A model generated the notes under the pieces. That model worked only from the letters and a program-made list of their open reading frames with translations. It had not been told where the DNA came from and ran no database searches. Made by a program: the position numbers and the translations under genes. Shown piece after piece: positions 32,832-41,422 of a DNA stretch of 48,074 nt (position 1 is its first letter; every line of letters begins with the position of its first letter). This DNA is from Flavobacteriales bacterium (GTDB taxonomy: Bacteria; Bacteroidota; Bacteroidia; Flavobacteriales; Flavobacteriaceae). The stretch spans positions 1 through 48,074 of the forward strand of contig WTJI01000002.1 in the NCBI GenBank assembly GCA_011524905.1, in the 5' to 3' direction.

Positions 32832-33365
32832 CTATTTGAAAATTTCTCTTGCTGCTGCCCTATAGCCTGGGCTGGCAGTTGGCATTTGTTGCTGAACAAT
32901 AGCTTTTAACTCTTCTTTGACCCATGCCGCCTCATCTTGAAGCAACCGTAGTAATTTTAAAGCGAAATTTTGGGTTGCTACTTGCGCAGGCTCAATTAAC
33001 CAATCAAAAGCTAGGGCGATAATTTGTCCTTTGTGTTGTGGCGTTAGCTTGGCACTATTTTTTTTGGCATAGTAAAAAAGCATCTTACTCAAACTCCTGC
33101 GCATACTTTCGTTTTTTATTTTGGGCAATTGTTCCAAGAAATGATTGAAAGAAGCTTGAAGAAGGTCCGGCTGTGGAATAATGTATAATTCTACACACCA
33201 ACACAGCACAACATGTATTCGTTTGGCCTTCGGATTGAGACTGAATAAAAAAAGTCCTTCCCAATGCTCAGGGTGATCCGCCAAATAAGCAGCACCCAAA
33301 AGTCTGTCAGCTCTTCGAGCTGATAATCCTTCAAAAAAAGCCAGATGTGATTCAAGAGCAGCCAT
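32832..33365 (-). CDS. Uncharacterised helical protein upstream of purB
   Basis: The protein has 177 residues, is rich in alpha-helix formers, and resembles HEAT-type solenoids: paired helices such as LQASFNHFLEQLP, ESMRRSLSKMLFYYAKKN and TQNFALKLLRLLQDEAAWVK. No catalytic motif, signal peptide or membrane segment is visible. Homologues beside purB in Flavobacteriia are sometimes labelled as adenylosuccinate lyase by mistake, but this protein has none of the lyase motifs. It begins three bases after the stop of the carboxypeptidase-regulatory-domain gene, so they are co-transcribed. Function unknown. Confidence 0.72.
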   Translation of the reverse strand: MAALESHLAFFEGLSARRADRLLGAAYLADHPEHWEGLFLFSLNPKAKRIHVVLCWCVELYIIPQPDLLQASFNHFLEQLPKIKNESMRRSLSKMLFYYAKKNSAKLTPQHKGQIIALAFDWLIEPAQVATQNFALKLLRLLQDEAAWVKEELKAIVQQQMPTASPGYRAAAREIFK

Positions 33366-33368
33366 TAC

Positions 33369-34127
33369 TCACAGTTGAAGTACACGATATTCTTCATAGC
33401 AACCACTGATAGCCTCAAGGATTTGCAGGTCATTTGATTCTTTAATGAAGACATCCGAATAATTACAATTTCTTAATATTTCATCAATGTCAACCCTTTC
33501 CAAGCCGAGTAACTGTTCTAAAACAGTGCGGTCAAATTTGGTTAATAATAGGTTTTTGATTTCATCATCTTCACGCATTTTTTTGAGTTTCCGCATTTGT
33601 TTAGGATTTTTCCCAAATAGATTGTGCAGAAAATCAGCGGGATTGAACAAGGCGCCCAGGGCTTTAGAAAAAGCCGATCGATCGCGGTTTCCGGCTTCAT
33701 AACCAACATTAGGCAGCCCACTGATTTGATAGCGGGCATTGTTATTGAGGGGTACGTTGCGTGCGTCAACGTCTAGATAACCAGTTAATTGGTAAGGACG
33801 AATGATTACTTCTTCCAAGGCATAGGCCAATTCTGTTAACCCAAAGCGGGTGTTCTTAAATTTTAACATATCGCTGGTTACCGCAATTTTTAGGGGTTTG
33901 TAACCGAGATAAGAAAAATAAAGCGTGTCATTGACAGCTGCTGGGAGCTCAAAATTTCCCTGTCGATCAGAGGTTGTACCAATTACCTGGGTCAGATTAA
34001 GGACATGAACGGTTTCCATGGGTAGTTGGGTATTTTCATTTTCAATGGTTCCCAACAGCAGGTCGCTTTCTTGTGACCAGGCCACTGAGGTGATAAGAAC
34101 AAATACTAAAAAAAGTAATCTTTGCAT
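33369..34127 (-). CDS. Carboxypeptidase-like regulatory domain protein
   Basis: The protein has 252 residues. A signal peptide ends at VAWSQ. Residues about 25-105 form a CarboxypepD_reg-like beta-sandwich domain (LLGTIENENTQLPMETVHVL, GTTSDRQGNFELP, LYFSYLGYKPLKI), the same fold that begins many TonB receptors. Unlike those, no plug or barrel follows; the rest is a helical, charged domain (KNPKQMRKLKKMREDDEI). It is probably a secreted or periplasmic protein with no known role. It has its own 47-base upstream gap after rdgB. Confidence 0.83.
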   Translation of the reverse strand: MQRLLFLVFVLITSVAWSQESDLLLGTIENENTQLPMETVHVLNLTQVIGTTSDRQGNFELPAAVNDTLYFSYLGYKPLKIAVTSDMLKFKNTRFGLTELAYALEEVIIRPYQLTGYLDVDARNVPLNNNARYQISGLPNVGYEAGNRDRSAFSKALGALFNPADFLHNLFGKNPKQMRKLKKMREDDEIKNLLLTKFDRTVLEQLLGLERVDIDEILRNCNYSDVFIKESNDLQILEAISGCYEEYRVLQL

Positions 34128-34174
34128 AGCTGCCTTAAAAATAGGAGAAATTTTTCTTCCATCCTGCTATTATA

Positions 34175-34774
34175 TCAAATGATATCAGCACACCTTTGAT
34201 GAAGAAAATCAATCATCTTTTTTAGGGCTTTTCCTCGGTGTCCAATTTGATTTTTTATTTCAGGGGCCAATTCTGCAAAGGTTTTTGTATAGCCATCAGG
34301 CATAAAAATTGGGTCATATCCAAAACCGCCACTTCCCTGCTTTTTTGTAATGATTGAACCTCGAACAATACCTTCAAACGAGTGTCTTTCACCTTGGAAG
34401 TAAAGCGCCATGACTGTTCGGAATTGTGCTTGTCTTTCGTTTTTTCCGTCCATGAGTTGCAACACTTTGGCCATGTTTTTATTGGCATCCATGGGAAGAC
34501 CCGAAAAACGAGCAGAATATACACCAGGCTGGCCATCAAGTACATCAATTTCTAAACCACTATCGTCGGCAAAACAGTCTGTATGCAATGCTGTGAATAA
34601 AGTGTTGGCTTTGATCCAGGCATTTTCCTCCAATGTATTCCCTGTTTCTGGAATGGGTTCGGACCATCCTATATCTGCCAGGCTTTGAATAGCATAGTTG
34701 GCATGGATGAATTTTTTGATCTCAGCTACCTTGTTGGCATTGTGGGTAGCAAATAGTAAGCTGGTTTTTTTCAT
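34175..34774 (-). CDS. rdgB: Non-canonical purine NTP pyrophosphatase
   Basis: The 199-residue Ham1/RdgB family enzyme hydrolyses dITP, XTP and ITP to monophosphates, keeping damaged purines out of DNA. The start motif LLFATHNANKVAEIKKF carries the substrate-binding residues. FADDSGLEIDVLDGQPGVYS contains the metal-binding acid. GFGYDPIFMPDGY and HRGKALKKM complete the signature. It overlaps the rlmH stop by four bases (ATGA), so translation is coupled. Confidence 0.95.
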   Translation of the reverse strand: MKKTSLLFATHNANKVAEIKKFIHANYAIQSLADIGWSEPIPETGNTLEENAWIKANTLFTALHTDCFADDSGLEIDVLDGQPGVYSARFSGLPMDANKNMAKVLQLMDGKNERQAQFRTVMALYFQGERHSFEGIVRGSIITKKQGSGGFGYDPIFMPDGYTKTFAELAPEIKNQIGHRGKALKKMIDFLHQRCADII

Positions 34775-35244
34775 GAATGGTGATAAGGTTCATTTTTTAG
34801 TATGGTGTGAGCACGGTATAGTTGTTCTACAAACAACAAACGGATCATTTGATGTGAAAAAGTCATACGTGATAGCGACAGTTTTTCTGTTGCACGATCA
34901 TAAATAACTGATGGAAACCCATAAGGGCCCCCAATCAAAAACCAAATACGCTTGGAACCTGACATTTGCTTTTTACTTACATATTGGGCAAAGGCCGCTG
35001 AGTCTAAAGTCTTCCCCTTATCATCCAATAAAACAATCTGCTCTTTGTCTGGGATATGTTTGAGAAACAGACTGCCCTCTTTTTCTTTCTGTTCATTGAC
35101 GGAAAGAGATTTTCGTTGTTTGATATCAGGTAAACAAACCAATTCAAACTTCGTATAATGTGATAAACGCATGGCATACTGTTGAATCAATTCCTGTAGC
35201 CTAGGATCATCCGTTTTTCCGATACAACAAAGTATAATTTGCAC
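34771..35244 (-). CDS. rlmH: 23S rRNA pseudouridine-1915 N3-methyltransferase
   Basis: The 157-residue SPOUT-fold protein methylates pseudouridine 1915 in helix 69 of 23S rRNA. The family motif FLIGGPYGFP and the C-terminal SLSRMTFSHQMIRLLFVEQLYRA with the knot region are present, and the length fits (E. coli 155). The start is a GTG at 35244, only four bases after a TATTTTTG box, so the mRNA may lack a leader. It heads a short transcript with rdgB. Confidence 0.95.
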   Translation of the reverse strand: MQIILCCIGKTDDPRLQELIQQYAMRLSHYTKFELVCLPDIKQRKSLSVNEQKEKEGSLFLKHIPDKEQIVLLDDKGKTLDSAAFAQYVSKKQMSGSKRIWFLIGGPYGFPSVIYDRATEKLSLSRMTFSHQMIRLLFVEQLYRAHTILKNEPYHHS

Positions 35245-35248
35245 CCCT

Positions 35249-35256
35249 CAAAAATA
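35249..35256 (-). promoter_or_regulatory. -7 promoter box (TATTTTTG) directly before rlmH
   Basis: On the minus strand TATTTTTG fits TAnnTTTG and ends four bases before the GTG start. Transcription would begin at about the start codon. Confidence 0.6.
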
Positions 35257-35548
35257 CGTAAGATGTACTGGATATCCATTGTTTATTATACGGGTGATTT
35301 GGTTTCGGTCAAAGGTATTGGAATTCAGGACAATAGAGTAAGAAGGCTATTGTGAAAAGCCATTTGTGGTGGCAGTTAAGTCATTATGACGCCGATCGCA
35401 TAGACAAAGGGAAAGTTAGGCAACTGTTTCTAGGCTGTACTAGTTTGTTGTTATATGTAACTTTGAGCGAACCAAAAGCGACTTCATTTAGGGCTGTAGG
35501 GCTGCGTATATTTAAATTTGAGATCGCTGGGTAAATCTCGAATTCCAC
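35257..35548. other. Long gene-free stretch between divergent rlmH and yihY
   Basis: About 290 bases lie between the two divergent promoter boxes, in a genome where gaps are normally below 100. Short frames of 30-75 codons exist on both strands, but none has recognisable protein sequence or good start context. I see no tRNA, strong hairpin, terminator or repeat. It may be a remnant or a small RNA locus, but nothing in the sequence decides this. Confidence 0.4.
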
Positions 35549-35556
35549 TATCTTTG
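35549..35556 (+). promoter_or_regulatory. -7 promoter box (TATCTTTG) for yihY-priA
   Basis: TATCTTTG fits TAnnTTTG and ends 20 bases before the GTG start of the yihY-like gene. A TTTG at 35517-35520 is 28 bp upstream, too far for a standard -33 box. Confidence 0.55.
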
Positions 35557-35576
35557 GTAAGTTCAAAAAACAAACT

Positions 35577-36494
35577 GTGTCCAACAAAACCCATCGAATT
35601 CCGGTTGTTAACAAACTTATTCAGCTTTTAGATGCGATAAAATTACCTGGATTTAAAGGTTTTTCAATTTTTGATTTGTTGGAAATGTATGGACTTGGAA
35701 TTTTCGAAGGCACGCTTACTTCAAGGGCTGGAAGTATTTCCTTTAGTTTTTTCATGGCTTTATTTCCATTTTTACTTTTTGTGCTAAATCTAATCCCCTT
35801 TATCCCCATCGATAATTTTGATGTCATCCTGCTAGATTTTGTTGAATTTTTATTACCCCAAGAAATACAATCTTTTTTTACCGATATTTTTGAGGATATC
35901 AGTAATAAACCACGTGGTGGTCTTTTGTCTAGTGTTTTTTTATTGTCAATATTTTTGTCTGCCAATGGAGTCAGTTCTATTTTTAGCAATTTTGAAGACT
36001 CTTTCCATATTAAAAAAGCCCGAAATATTTTTAAACAATACGCCTATGCTATGGGAGTAGCTGTTTTACTGGCATTTACCCTGTTGATCACCGTAGCTAC
36101 ATTTATATTCGTTGAAATCTACGTATTACAAAACCTACCCGCTTTGATTCAGGATACCATTGACTGGATTCGTACAGCCCAGCTATTTTTCTTTGTGGTC
36201 ATGGCTTATTTATCTATCGCTTTATTGTATTATTTCGGAACCATTGAAGGACGAAAAGCAAATTTTTTCTCTGTAGGCGCACTAATGACTACCCTCTTGT
36301 TTATCGCAACAACCTATTTGTACGGTATTTATATAGATAATTTTGCCAATTACAACCAACTCTATGGTTCGATAGGGGCTTTACTTTTGTTTCTTCTCTA
36401 CATCTGGCTAAACGCCACCATACTTTTATTGGGATTTGAACTTAACGCCACCCTAAGTCGCCTCAAACAAACTTCAGAGACAGAAAATCGTTAA
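35577..36494 (+). CDS. YihY/BrkB family inner-membrane protein
   Basis: The protein has 305 residues with about six transmembrane helices (62-80, 122-140, 160-182, 200-220, 234-252, 262-284). The N-terminal region GTLTSRAGSISFSFFMALFP is the conserved YihY/BrkB signature. The biochemical role of the family is unsettled; the old label as ribonuclease BN is wrong. It starts with GTG after a TATCTTTG box. priA begins four bases after its stop, so the two form an operon. Confidence 0.9.
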   Translation: MSNKTHRIPVVNKLIQLLDAIKLPGFKGFSIFDLLEMYGLGIFEGTLTSRAGSISFSFFMALFPFLLFVLNLIPFIPIDNFDVILLDFVEFLLPQEIQSFFTDIFEDISNKPRGGLLSSVFLLSIFLSANGVSSIFSNFEDSFHIKKARNIFKQYAYAMGVAVLLAFTLLITVATFIFVEIYVLQNLPALIQDTIDWIRTAQLFFFVVMAYLSIALLYYFGTIEGRKANFFSVGALMTTLLFIATTYLYGIYIDNFANYNQLYGSIGALLLFLLYIWLNATILLLGFELNATLSRLKQTSETENR

Positions 36495-36498
36495 GGGT

Positions 36499-38952
36499 AT
36501 GTTAGTCTTTGCCGATGTCATTCTTCCTATCCCATTGCCAAAACCCTTTACCTATGAAGTAACAAAATCACTTCAAGCCAACTTGATGCGTGGCCAACGC
36601 GTGGTGGTACCCTTCGGAAAAAATAAGTTCTACACTGGTTTAGTTTATCGGATTCACAACCAAACCCCTGTAGGTTACCAAGCGAAACCCATCGACTCTG
36701 TATTGGAGTCCAACCCAACAGTTACCGATTATCAATTTTCACTCTGGGAGTGGATAGCGTCCTATTATCTCTGTCCTTTAGGTCTGATTATGAAAGCTGC
36801 TTTGCCCAGTGTTTTGTTGTTAGAAAGCCAAACCATACTTGAAAAAAATGAGGATGAGGTATTGGACTGGTCTGCCCTTAGCGAAGATGAGCATTTACTA
36901 ATGGAAGCATTGGAACTAGGGCCTTTGACTTTTTCTGATATTATGGCCATCACGGGTAAAAAGGCCGTAATGAAAAGTATAGGCGGCCTGCTGGCTAAAA
37001 ATACCGTTCGTTTACAGCAAGTCTTAAAAGACACTTACCGCCCCAAGCTCAAGAAACAGTTGCGTCTTTTCCCAACTCTCTTAAAGCCAGGTGCTTTAGA
37101 TACAATTTTTGAGCAGCTGAAAAAAGCACCCAAACAGCAAGAGCTTCTGATGGGTTATCTTTCAATGCATCCTAAGGGGGGATGGACAGATGTGGTCGAC
37201 CTTCAAAAAAAATGCGAGAGTACGGCAGCCATAACACAACAACTAGTCAAAAAATCTATATTCGAAATTCGGCAAATAACCGTCGATCGATTACAAACCG
37301 AAGCCGCTGAAGAAAAGGGGACTCAGTTGGTCTTGACGCCGCCACAAAAAGATGCTTATAAGGCTATTCAGAAAAGTTTCGAGAGGCATTCGGTTGTACT
37401 TTTGGAGGGAATAACTGGATCGGGGAAAACGGCAGTTTACATAGAGCAGATTAGGACTACTTTGGCTGCGGGCAAGCAAGTTTTGTATTTATTGCCCGAA
37501 ATTTCATTGACGACCCAAATCGTTGCTCGTCTTAAAGCCCAATTCCCTGATCGAATAGCTGTTTTTCACTCTAAATTTAACCCGCAGGAACGAACTGAGA
37601 TATGGCGACATGTATTGCAGCAAGACAACAAAGCCCAATTATTGGTTGGTGCTCGGTCTGCTGTTTTATTGCCTTTTCAAAATTTGGGTTTGGTCATCAT
37701 AGATGAAGAACACGAAACCGCCTACAAGCAATTTGACCCTGCGCCGCGCTACCATGCTCGGGATTCCGCCATTGTCATGGCCCAATATTATAAGGCCAAA
37801 GTTTTGCTAGGATCTGCAACACCCAGTTTAGAAAGTCTGTTTCAAGTCCAAAAAGGTAAATATGGTCATGTTTCTTTAAAGCAGCGGTATGGCGGAGCAC
37901 AGTTACCTACAATCGATTTGGTAGATGTCAAAGAAGCCTATCGTAAAAAGCAAATGCAACTGGGGATGTTTACCGACACCCTGGCTTCTGCCATTGCTTC
38001 GGTATTAGAAAAAGAACAGCAGGTAATATTATTTCACAACAGAAGGGGTTATGCACCTTTGTTGGAATGTCGTACTTGTGGTCATATACCGCAGTGTACG
38101 CAATGCGATGTTTCACTGACATACCATCAGTTCAATCCAAGGATGCAATGCCACTACTGTGGTTATCAAGTGCCAAAGCCTACTGAATGCAACGCCTGCG
38201 GCACCCAGCATCTGATAGATAAGGGCACGGGCACCCAACAAATAGAAACGGCTTTGCAGGAATTGTTTCCTCAAGCACGTATCGGTCGTATGGATTGGGA
38301 CAGTACCCGAGGGAAAAATGATTTTGATACCCTTTTGGCGTCATTTGCTTCAGGAAAAATACAAGTTCTAATTGGGACACAGATGGTGGTAAAGGGCTTA
38401 GATTTTAAAAATGTGCAATTAGTGGGGGTAATCAATGCAGATCAGTTGATCAACCAACCCGATTTTCGTGCTTTTGAGCGCAGTATACAAATGTTGAGTC
38501 AAGTGGCAGGTCGTGCGGGTCGCAGCCAAACCCCTGGTCGGGTCTTGATTCAGACGTACAATCCTAATCAGCCTCTCTTACAACATGTCAAAAAACAAAG
38601 TTTAGAAGCCTTCTACAGCAGTGAATTACAAGAACGCAAACGCCTGATGTATCCTCCTTTTGGTCGACTAATCCGTCTCACTTTCAAACATAGAAATCGT
38701 GACTTGGTAGAAAAGGCAGCCCTCTGGTTTGCCAATGTTATACGTCAATCATACACCCAGCCTATTTTAGGGCCAGCAGCACCACCTATTTCAAGGATTC
38801 AAAATCATTACCTCCAACAAGTGTTATTTAAAATGACCAGTCCAAAGGACAGAAAACAACTTAAATTACTGCTGGTAAAAACCCAGAGAAGTTTTGAGTC
38901 GATCGCCCAATACCGAGCTGTGAAAATTAATATGGACGTTGATCCTTATTGA
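36499..38952 (+). CDS. priA: Primosomal protein N' (replication restart helicase)
   Basis: The 817-residue superfamily 2 helicase reloads the replisome at stalled forks. The N-terminal 3'-DNA-binding domain begins FADVILPIPLPKPFTYEV. Walker A is GITGSGKT (304-311) and the DEEH box is in LVIIDEEHETAYKQ. The zinc-binding domain has the expected cysteine pairs (CRTCGHIPQCTQC, CHYCGYQ, CNACG), and helicase motif VI appears as QVAGRAGR. It overlaps the end of the convergent LytTR gene by seven bases. Confidence 0.96.
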   Translation: MLVFADVILPIPLPKPFTYEVTKSLQANLMRGQRVVVPFGKNKFYTGLVYRIHNQTPVGYQAKPIDSVLESNPTVTDYQFSLWEWIASYYLCPLGLIMKAALPSVLLLESQTILEKNEDEVLDWSALSEDEHLLMEALELGPLTFSDIMAITGKKAVMKSIGGLLAKNTVRLQQVLKDTYRPKLKKQLRLFPTLLKPGALDTIFEQLKKAPKQQELLMGYLSMHPKGGWTDVVDLQKKCESTAAITQQLVKKSIFEIRQITVDRLQTEAAEEKGTQLVLTPPQKDAYKAIQKSFERHSVVLLEGITGSGKTAVYIEQIRTTLAAGKQVLYLLPEISLTTQIVARLKAQFPDRIAVFHSKFNPQERTEIWRHVLQQDNKAQLLVGARSAVLLPFQNLGLVIIDEEHETAYKQFDPAPRYHARDSAIVMAQYYKAKVLLGSATPSLESLFQVQKGKYGHVSLKQRYGGAQLPTIDLVDVKEAYRKKQMQLGMFTDTLASAIASVLEKEQQVILFHNRRGYAPLLECRTCGHIPQCTQCDVSLTYHQFNPRMQCHYCGYQVPKPTECNACGTQHLIDKGTGTQQIETALQELFPQARIGRMDWDSTRGKNDFDTLLASFASGKIQVLIGTQMVVKGLDFKNVQLVGVINADQLINQPDFRAFERSIQMLSQVAGRAGRSQTPGRVLIQTYNPNQPLLQHVKKQSLEAFYSSELQERKRLMYPPFGRLIRLTFKHRNRDLVEKAALWFANVIRQSYTQPILGPAAPPISRIQNHYLQQVLFKMTSPKDRKQLKLLLVKTQRSFESIAQYRAVKINMDVDPY

Positions 38953-39644
38953 TGCAACAAGAAAGTTTTTTCAAATTCTTTTTTTCTAGAGCGACTCAAT
39001 GGAATACTTTGCCCGTCAATTTCAACCGATGTTGATTTGAAGTATTGAACTTTGTCCAAATTGACAATGAAGGACTTGTGGGTACGGATAAATTGTTTTG
39101 AAGGTAAACGCCGTAAGAATTCTTTCATACTAGACAGAATAACTAGCTTTTTTTTGTGGGTAACAATGCGAACATAGTCCCCCATAGCTTCAATCCATAG
39201 AATGGTATCGATTGTTACTTTTTCATTTTTTAAATTACAGCGTACCACTAAGCTGTTGCCATCTGTCACAAGAGAATTTGGCTTTTGTCTGTTTTTTTTG
39301 GCAATTCGATCTAGGCTTATTTGCAGTCTTTTTGCGCTAAAATCCAGGGGTAGACAGTCTAGTAAGCCTAATTCATAAGCCCTGAGTGCATCAGAGGGAT
39401 TTTTACTCATCAACAAGATATCGATTTGTGAATTGAGTTGGGAAATAAATTCAAAACCATCATTGTCCGGTAAATCTGGTTGGAGGGCTATAAAGTCTAC
39501 TTTGTTGTATTTAAGGTATTCACACGCTTCCACCGCAGAGGTGCATTCTTTTTGCAAATTCACAGATGGAAAATGACTGAATATTTGGGCGACTTTGAGT
39601 CGTTCCATGGGGCTAGCAACAACTAATAAGGCGTTGAGTTCCAT
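38946..39644 (-). CDS. LytTR response regulator with degenerate receiver
   Basis: The protein has 232 residues. Residues 1-110 fold like a CheY receiver but lack its chemistry. The acidic pocket expected in VDDEP reads VVASPM (8-13). The phosphoacceptor position in FIALQPDLPDNDG is Gln55 instead of Asp, and the conserved lysine near KPF reads PLDF. Residues about 130-232 form a LytTR DNA-binding domain (ILWIEAMGDYVRIVT, KQFIRTHKSFIVNLDKV). It therefore likely binds DNA without phosphorylation, as a pseudo-receiver regulator. No histidine kinase is nearby. It is divergent from rpsF and convergent with priA. Confidence 0.9.
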   Translation of the reverse strand: MELNALLVVASPMERLKVAQIFSHFPSVNLQKECTSAVEACEYLKYNKVDFIALQPDLPDNDGFEFISQLNSQIDILLMSKNPSDALRAYELGLLDCLPLDFSAKRLQISLDRIAKKNRQKPNSLVTDGNSLVVRCNLKNEKVTIDTILWIEAMGDYVRIVTHKKKLVILSSMKEFLRRLPSKQFIRTHKSFIVNLDKVQYFKSTSVEIDGQSIPLSRSRKKEFEKTFLLHQ

Positions 39645-39710
39645 TGAGGCACGGTAAAATACAGTTACACAGTAAAATTAACAAAAATGATTTAAATAAA
39701 GAAAGAAAGT

Positions 39711-39742
39711 TTTGGTTTCCACTTTGTTAAAGCGTATTTTTG
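39711..39742 (+). promoter_or_regulatory. Promoter of rpsF-rpsR-rplI (TTTG-N20-TATTTTTG)
   Basis: The -33 TTTG (39711-39714) and -7 TATTTTTG (39735-39742) are exactly 20 bp apart, the best match to the Bacteroidota promoter in the window. The rpsF ATG is 22 bases beyond the -7 box. Confidence 0.82.
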
Positions 39743-39764
39743 CCCACCTTTTAAAACAATTTAT

Positions 39765-40103
39765 ATGAATAATTACGAAACTGTTTTCATTTTAAATCCC
39801 GTTCTATCTGAACCTCAGATAGAGGAAGCAGTAAAAAAGTATGTTGATTTCCTGACCAGCAAGGGAGGGACAATCACCAGTACAGAAAATTGGGGGCTAA
39901 AAAAACTGGCCTATCCAATCCAAAACAAAAAAAGTGCCTTTTACCACCTGATGCAGTTTTCTGTTGCTGCAGAAGTCATTGATGCCCTAGAAGTCGCTTT
40001 TCGACGTGATGAGCGTGTGATGCGCTTTTTGACTGTAAAATTGGACAAGCACGCAATGGCTTGGGCCGAGAAAAGAAGAAAAAAAATAAAAGCTCAAGCT
40101 TAG
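39765..40103 (+). CDS. rpsF: Ribosomal protein bS6
   Basis: The 112-residue small-subunit protein shows the S6 pattern: [40 protein letters not shown] and [14 protein letters not shown]. It binds 16S rRNA beside S18. It is first in the rpsF-rpsR-rplI operon, four bases before rpsR. Confidence 0.97.
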   Translation: MNNYETVFILNPVLSEPQIEEAVKKYVDFLTSKGGTITSTENWGLKKLAYPIQNKKSAFYHLMQFSVAAEVIDALEVAFRRDERVMRFLTVKLDKHAMAWAEKRRKKIKAQA

Positions 40104-40107
40104 TACT

Positions 40108-40404
40108 ATGTCTAAAATAGAAGAACAATCATCCGGAAAGAAAGAAGGGGAAATTCGCTATTTAACCCCTTTAAATATCGATACAACGACCAAGAAAAAA
40201 TATTGTCGTTTCAAAAGATCAGGGATTAAATATGTGGATTACAAGGATCCAGATTTCTTACTGAGCTTTGTCAATGAGCAAGGTAAAATTTTACCCCGTC
40301 GTTTGACAGGAACATCACTAAAATATCAACGCAAAGTATCTGTAGCTATCAAAAGAGCCCGTCACTTGGGCTTGATGCCATATGTTGCAGACATGCTAAA
40401 ATAA
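40108..40404 (+). CDS. rpsR: Ribosomal protein bS18
   Basis: The 98-residue protein has the S18 core [20 protein letters not shown] and [20 protein letters not shown], then [13 protein letters not shown]. An N-terminal extension of about 25 charged residues, common in this phylum, precedes the core. It partners with S6, encoded just upstream. Confidence 0.97.
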   Translation: MSKIEEQSSGKKEGEIRYLTPLNIDTTTKKKYCRFKRSGIKYVDYKDPDFLLSFVNEQGKILPRRLTGTSLKYQRKVSVAIKRARHLGLMPYVADMLK

Positions 40405-40414
40405 TTGCTGTATT

Positions 40415-40870
40415 ATGGAACTCATACTTAAACATGACGTCGAGAATCTTGGTTTCAAGGACGATTTAGTAACCGTCAAAAACGGCTACGGACGCAACTT
40501 TTTAATCCCACAAGGAAAAGCAATTTTAGCGACCCGTTCTGCCAAGAAAGTTTTAGCAGAGAACTTAAAGCAAAGGGCTTTTAAAGAGAAAAAGGCCATT
40601 GACGATGCGACTACTCTAGGTGCCAAACTAACTGCTTTGAAAATCTCAATTGCTTCCAAGGTTGGAAGTGGTGACAAATTATTCGGTTCAGTAACGGTAA
40701 ACGATGTAGCCGCAGCTATCAAAAGTCAAGGTCATGACATCGATAAGAATCGTATCTCTATACCTGGGCGCATCATCAAGCGTTTGGGCCAGTACGAAGC
40801 TTCCGTTCGTTTACACCGAGAAGTAACTGTACAAGTTCCTTTTGAAATAGTGGCCGAAAAAGCTTCCTAA
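40415..40870 (+). CDS. rplI: Ribosomal protein bL9
   Basis: The 151-residue protein starts MELILKHDVENLGFKDDLVT and has the family's KNGYGRNFLIPQGKAI signature, a long connecting helix, and a C-terminal rRNA-binding domain (GDKLFGSVTVNDVAAAI). It ends the ribosomal operon and is followed by a terminator. Confidence 0.97.
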   Translation: MELILKHDVENLGFKDDLVTVKNGYGRNFLIPQGKAILATRSAKKVLAENLKQRAFKEKKAIDDATTLGAKLTALKISIASKVGSGDKLFGSVTVNDVAAAIKSQGHDIDKNRISIPGRIIKRLGQYEASVRLHREVTVQVPFEIVAEKAS

Positions 40871-40890
40871 AACCGTATAAAGTTCATTCT

Positions 40891-40919
40891 ATCCCCAACT
40901 TATGTTGGGGATTTTTTTT
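40891..40919 (+). terminator. Rho-independent terminator after rplI
   Basis: ATCCCCAAC pairs perfectly with GTTGGGGAT around a TTAT loop, followed by seven T residues. It lies 20 bases past the L9 stop. Confidence 0.93.
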
Positions 40920-40927
40920 ATCCTATT

Positions 40928-41410
40928 GTGAAATATAGCCGTTTGACCAAGGAACAATTTGAAGAACTTCACGAAGAATTTGCAGAATTCTTGGCGAGTC
41001 AGTCCATTGACATCAAGCAATGGGAAACCATCAAAATGGAACAGCCCGAATTGGTAGAAGAAGAGTTGGATTTGTTTAGTGATATGATTTGGGAAAAGAC
41101 CCTAAGCAAGGTGACTCACCTGGAAAATATTTCAAAGCATCAATTGTTTTTGTTTGCATGTCAAGATACTTTCATTAAACTACGCGTTGTTCAATGCCAC
41201 GATCCAGAAATCGATATGACTACTGCTGCGGGATGGGAATGGGTTTTGAAAAATTTGCATTCAGATAAAGTAAATCTATTGACCTCAAAGAAGTTGATAA
41301 AGCAAGATCGGGAACAGCAATTATTCAAGCTCATACAGCAGGGATGTCAAGTTGTACCCCCGGCTCGTTATGAACAATTGGATCATTTTTTCAAAAAGAC
41401 AAAAAAGTAG
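40928..41410 (+). CDS. DUF6495 family protein
   Basis: The protein has 160 residues and starts with GTG eight bases after the rplI terminator. It begins KYSRLTKEQFEELHEEFAEF and has an acidic middle (EQPELVEEELDLFSDMIWEK) and a basic tail (DHFFKKTKK). This matches DUF6495, a soluble Bacteroidota family with no known function. It has no signal peptide or membrane segment. hisS begins 12 bases downstream, so the two are likely co-transcribed. Confidence 0.82.
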   Translation: MKYSRLTKEQFEELHEEFAEFLASQSIDIKQWETIKMEQPELVEEELDLFSDMIWEKTLSKVTHLENISKHQLFLFACQDTFIKLRVVQCHDPEIDMTTAAGWEWVLKNLHSDKVNLLTSKKLIKQDREQQLFKLIQQGCQVVPPARYEQLDHFFKKTKK

Positions 41411-41422
41411 GATATTTGCAGC

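Noticed and set aside
32780-32899. N-terminal extension of purB
   Set aside because: It overlaps the upstream gene and a promoter box; PurB homologues start at MxLNALNAI.
35263-35534. Short frames (31-60 codons) in the rlmH-yihY gap
   Set aside because: No recognisable domains, no conserved start context; kept only as an unexplained interval.
35621-35989. 122-codon minus-strand frame opposite the yihY-like gene
   Set aside because: The plus strand encodes conserved YihY membrane segments; the minus frame is low-complexity and lysine/serine-rich.
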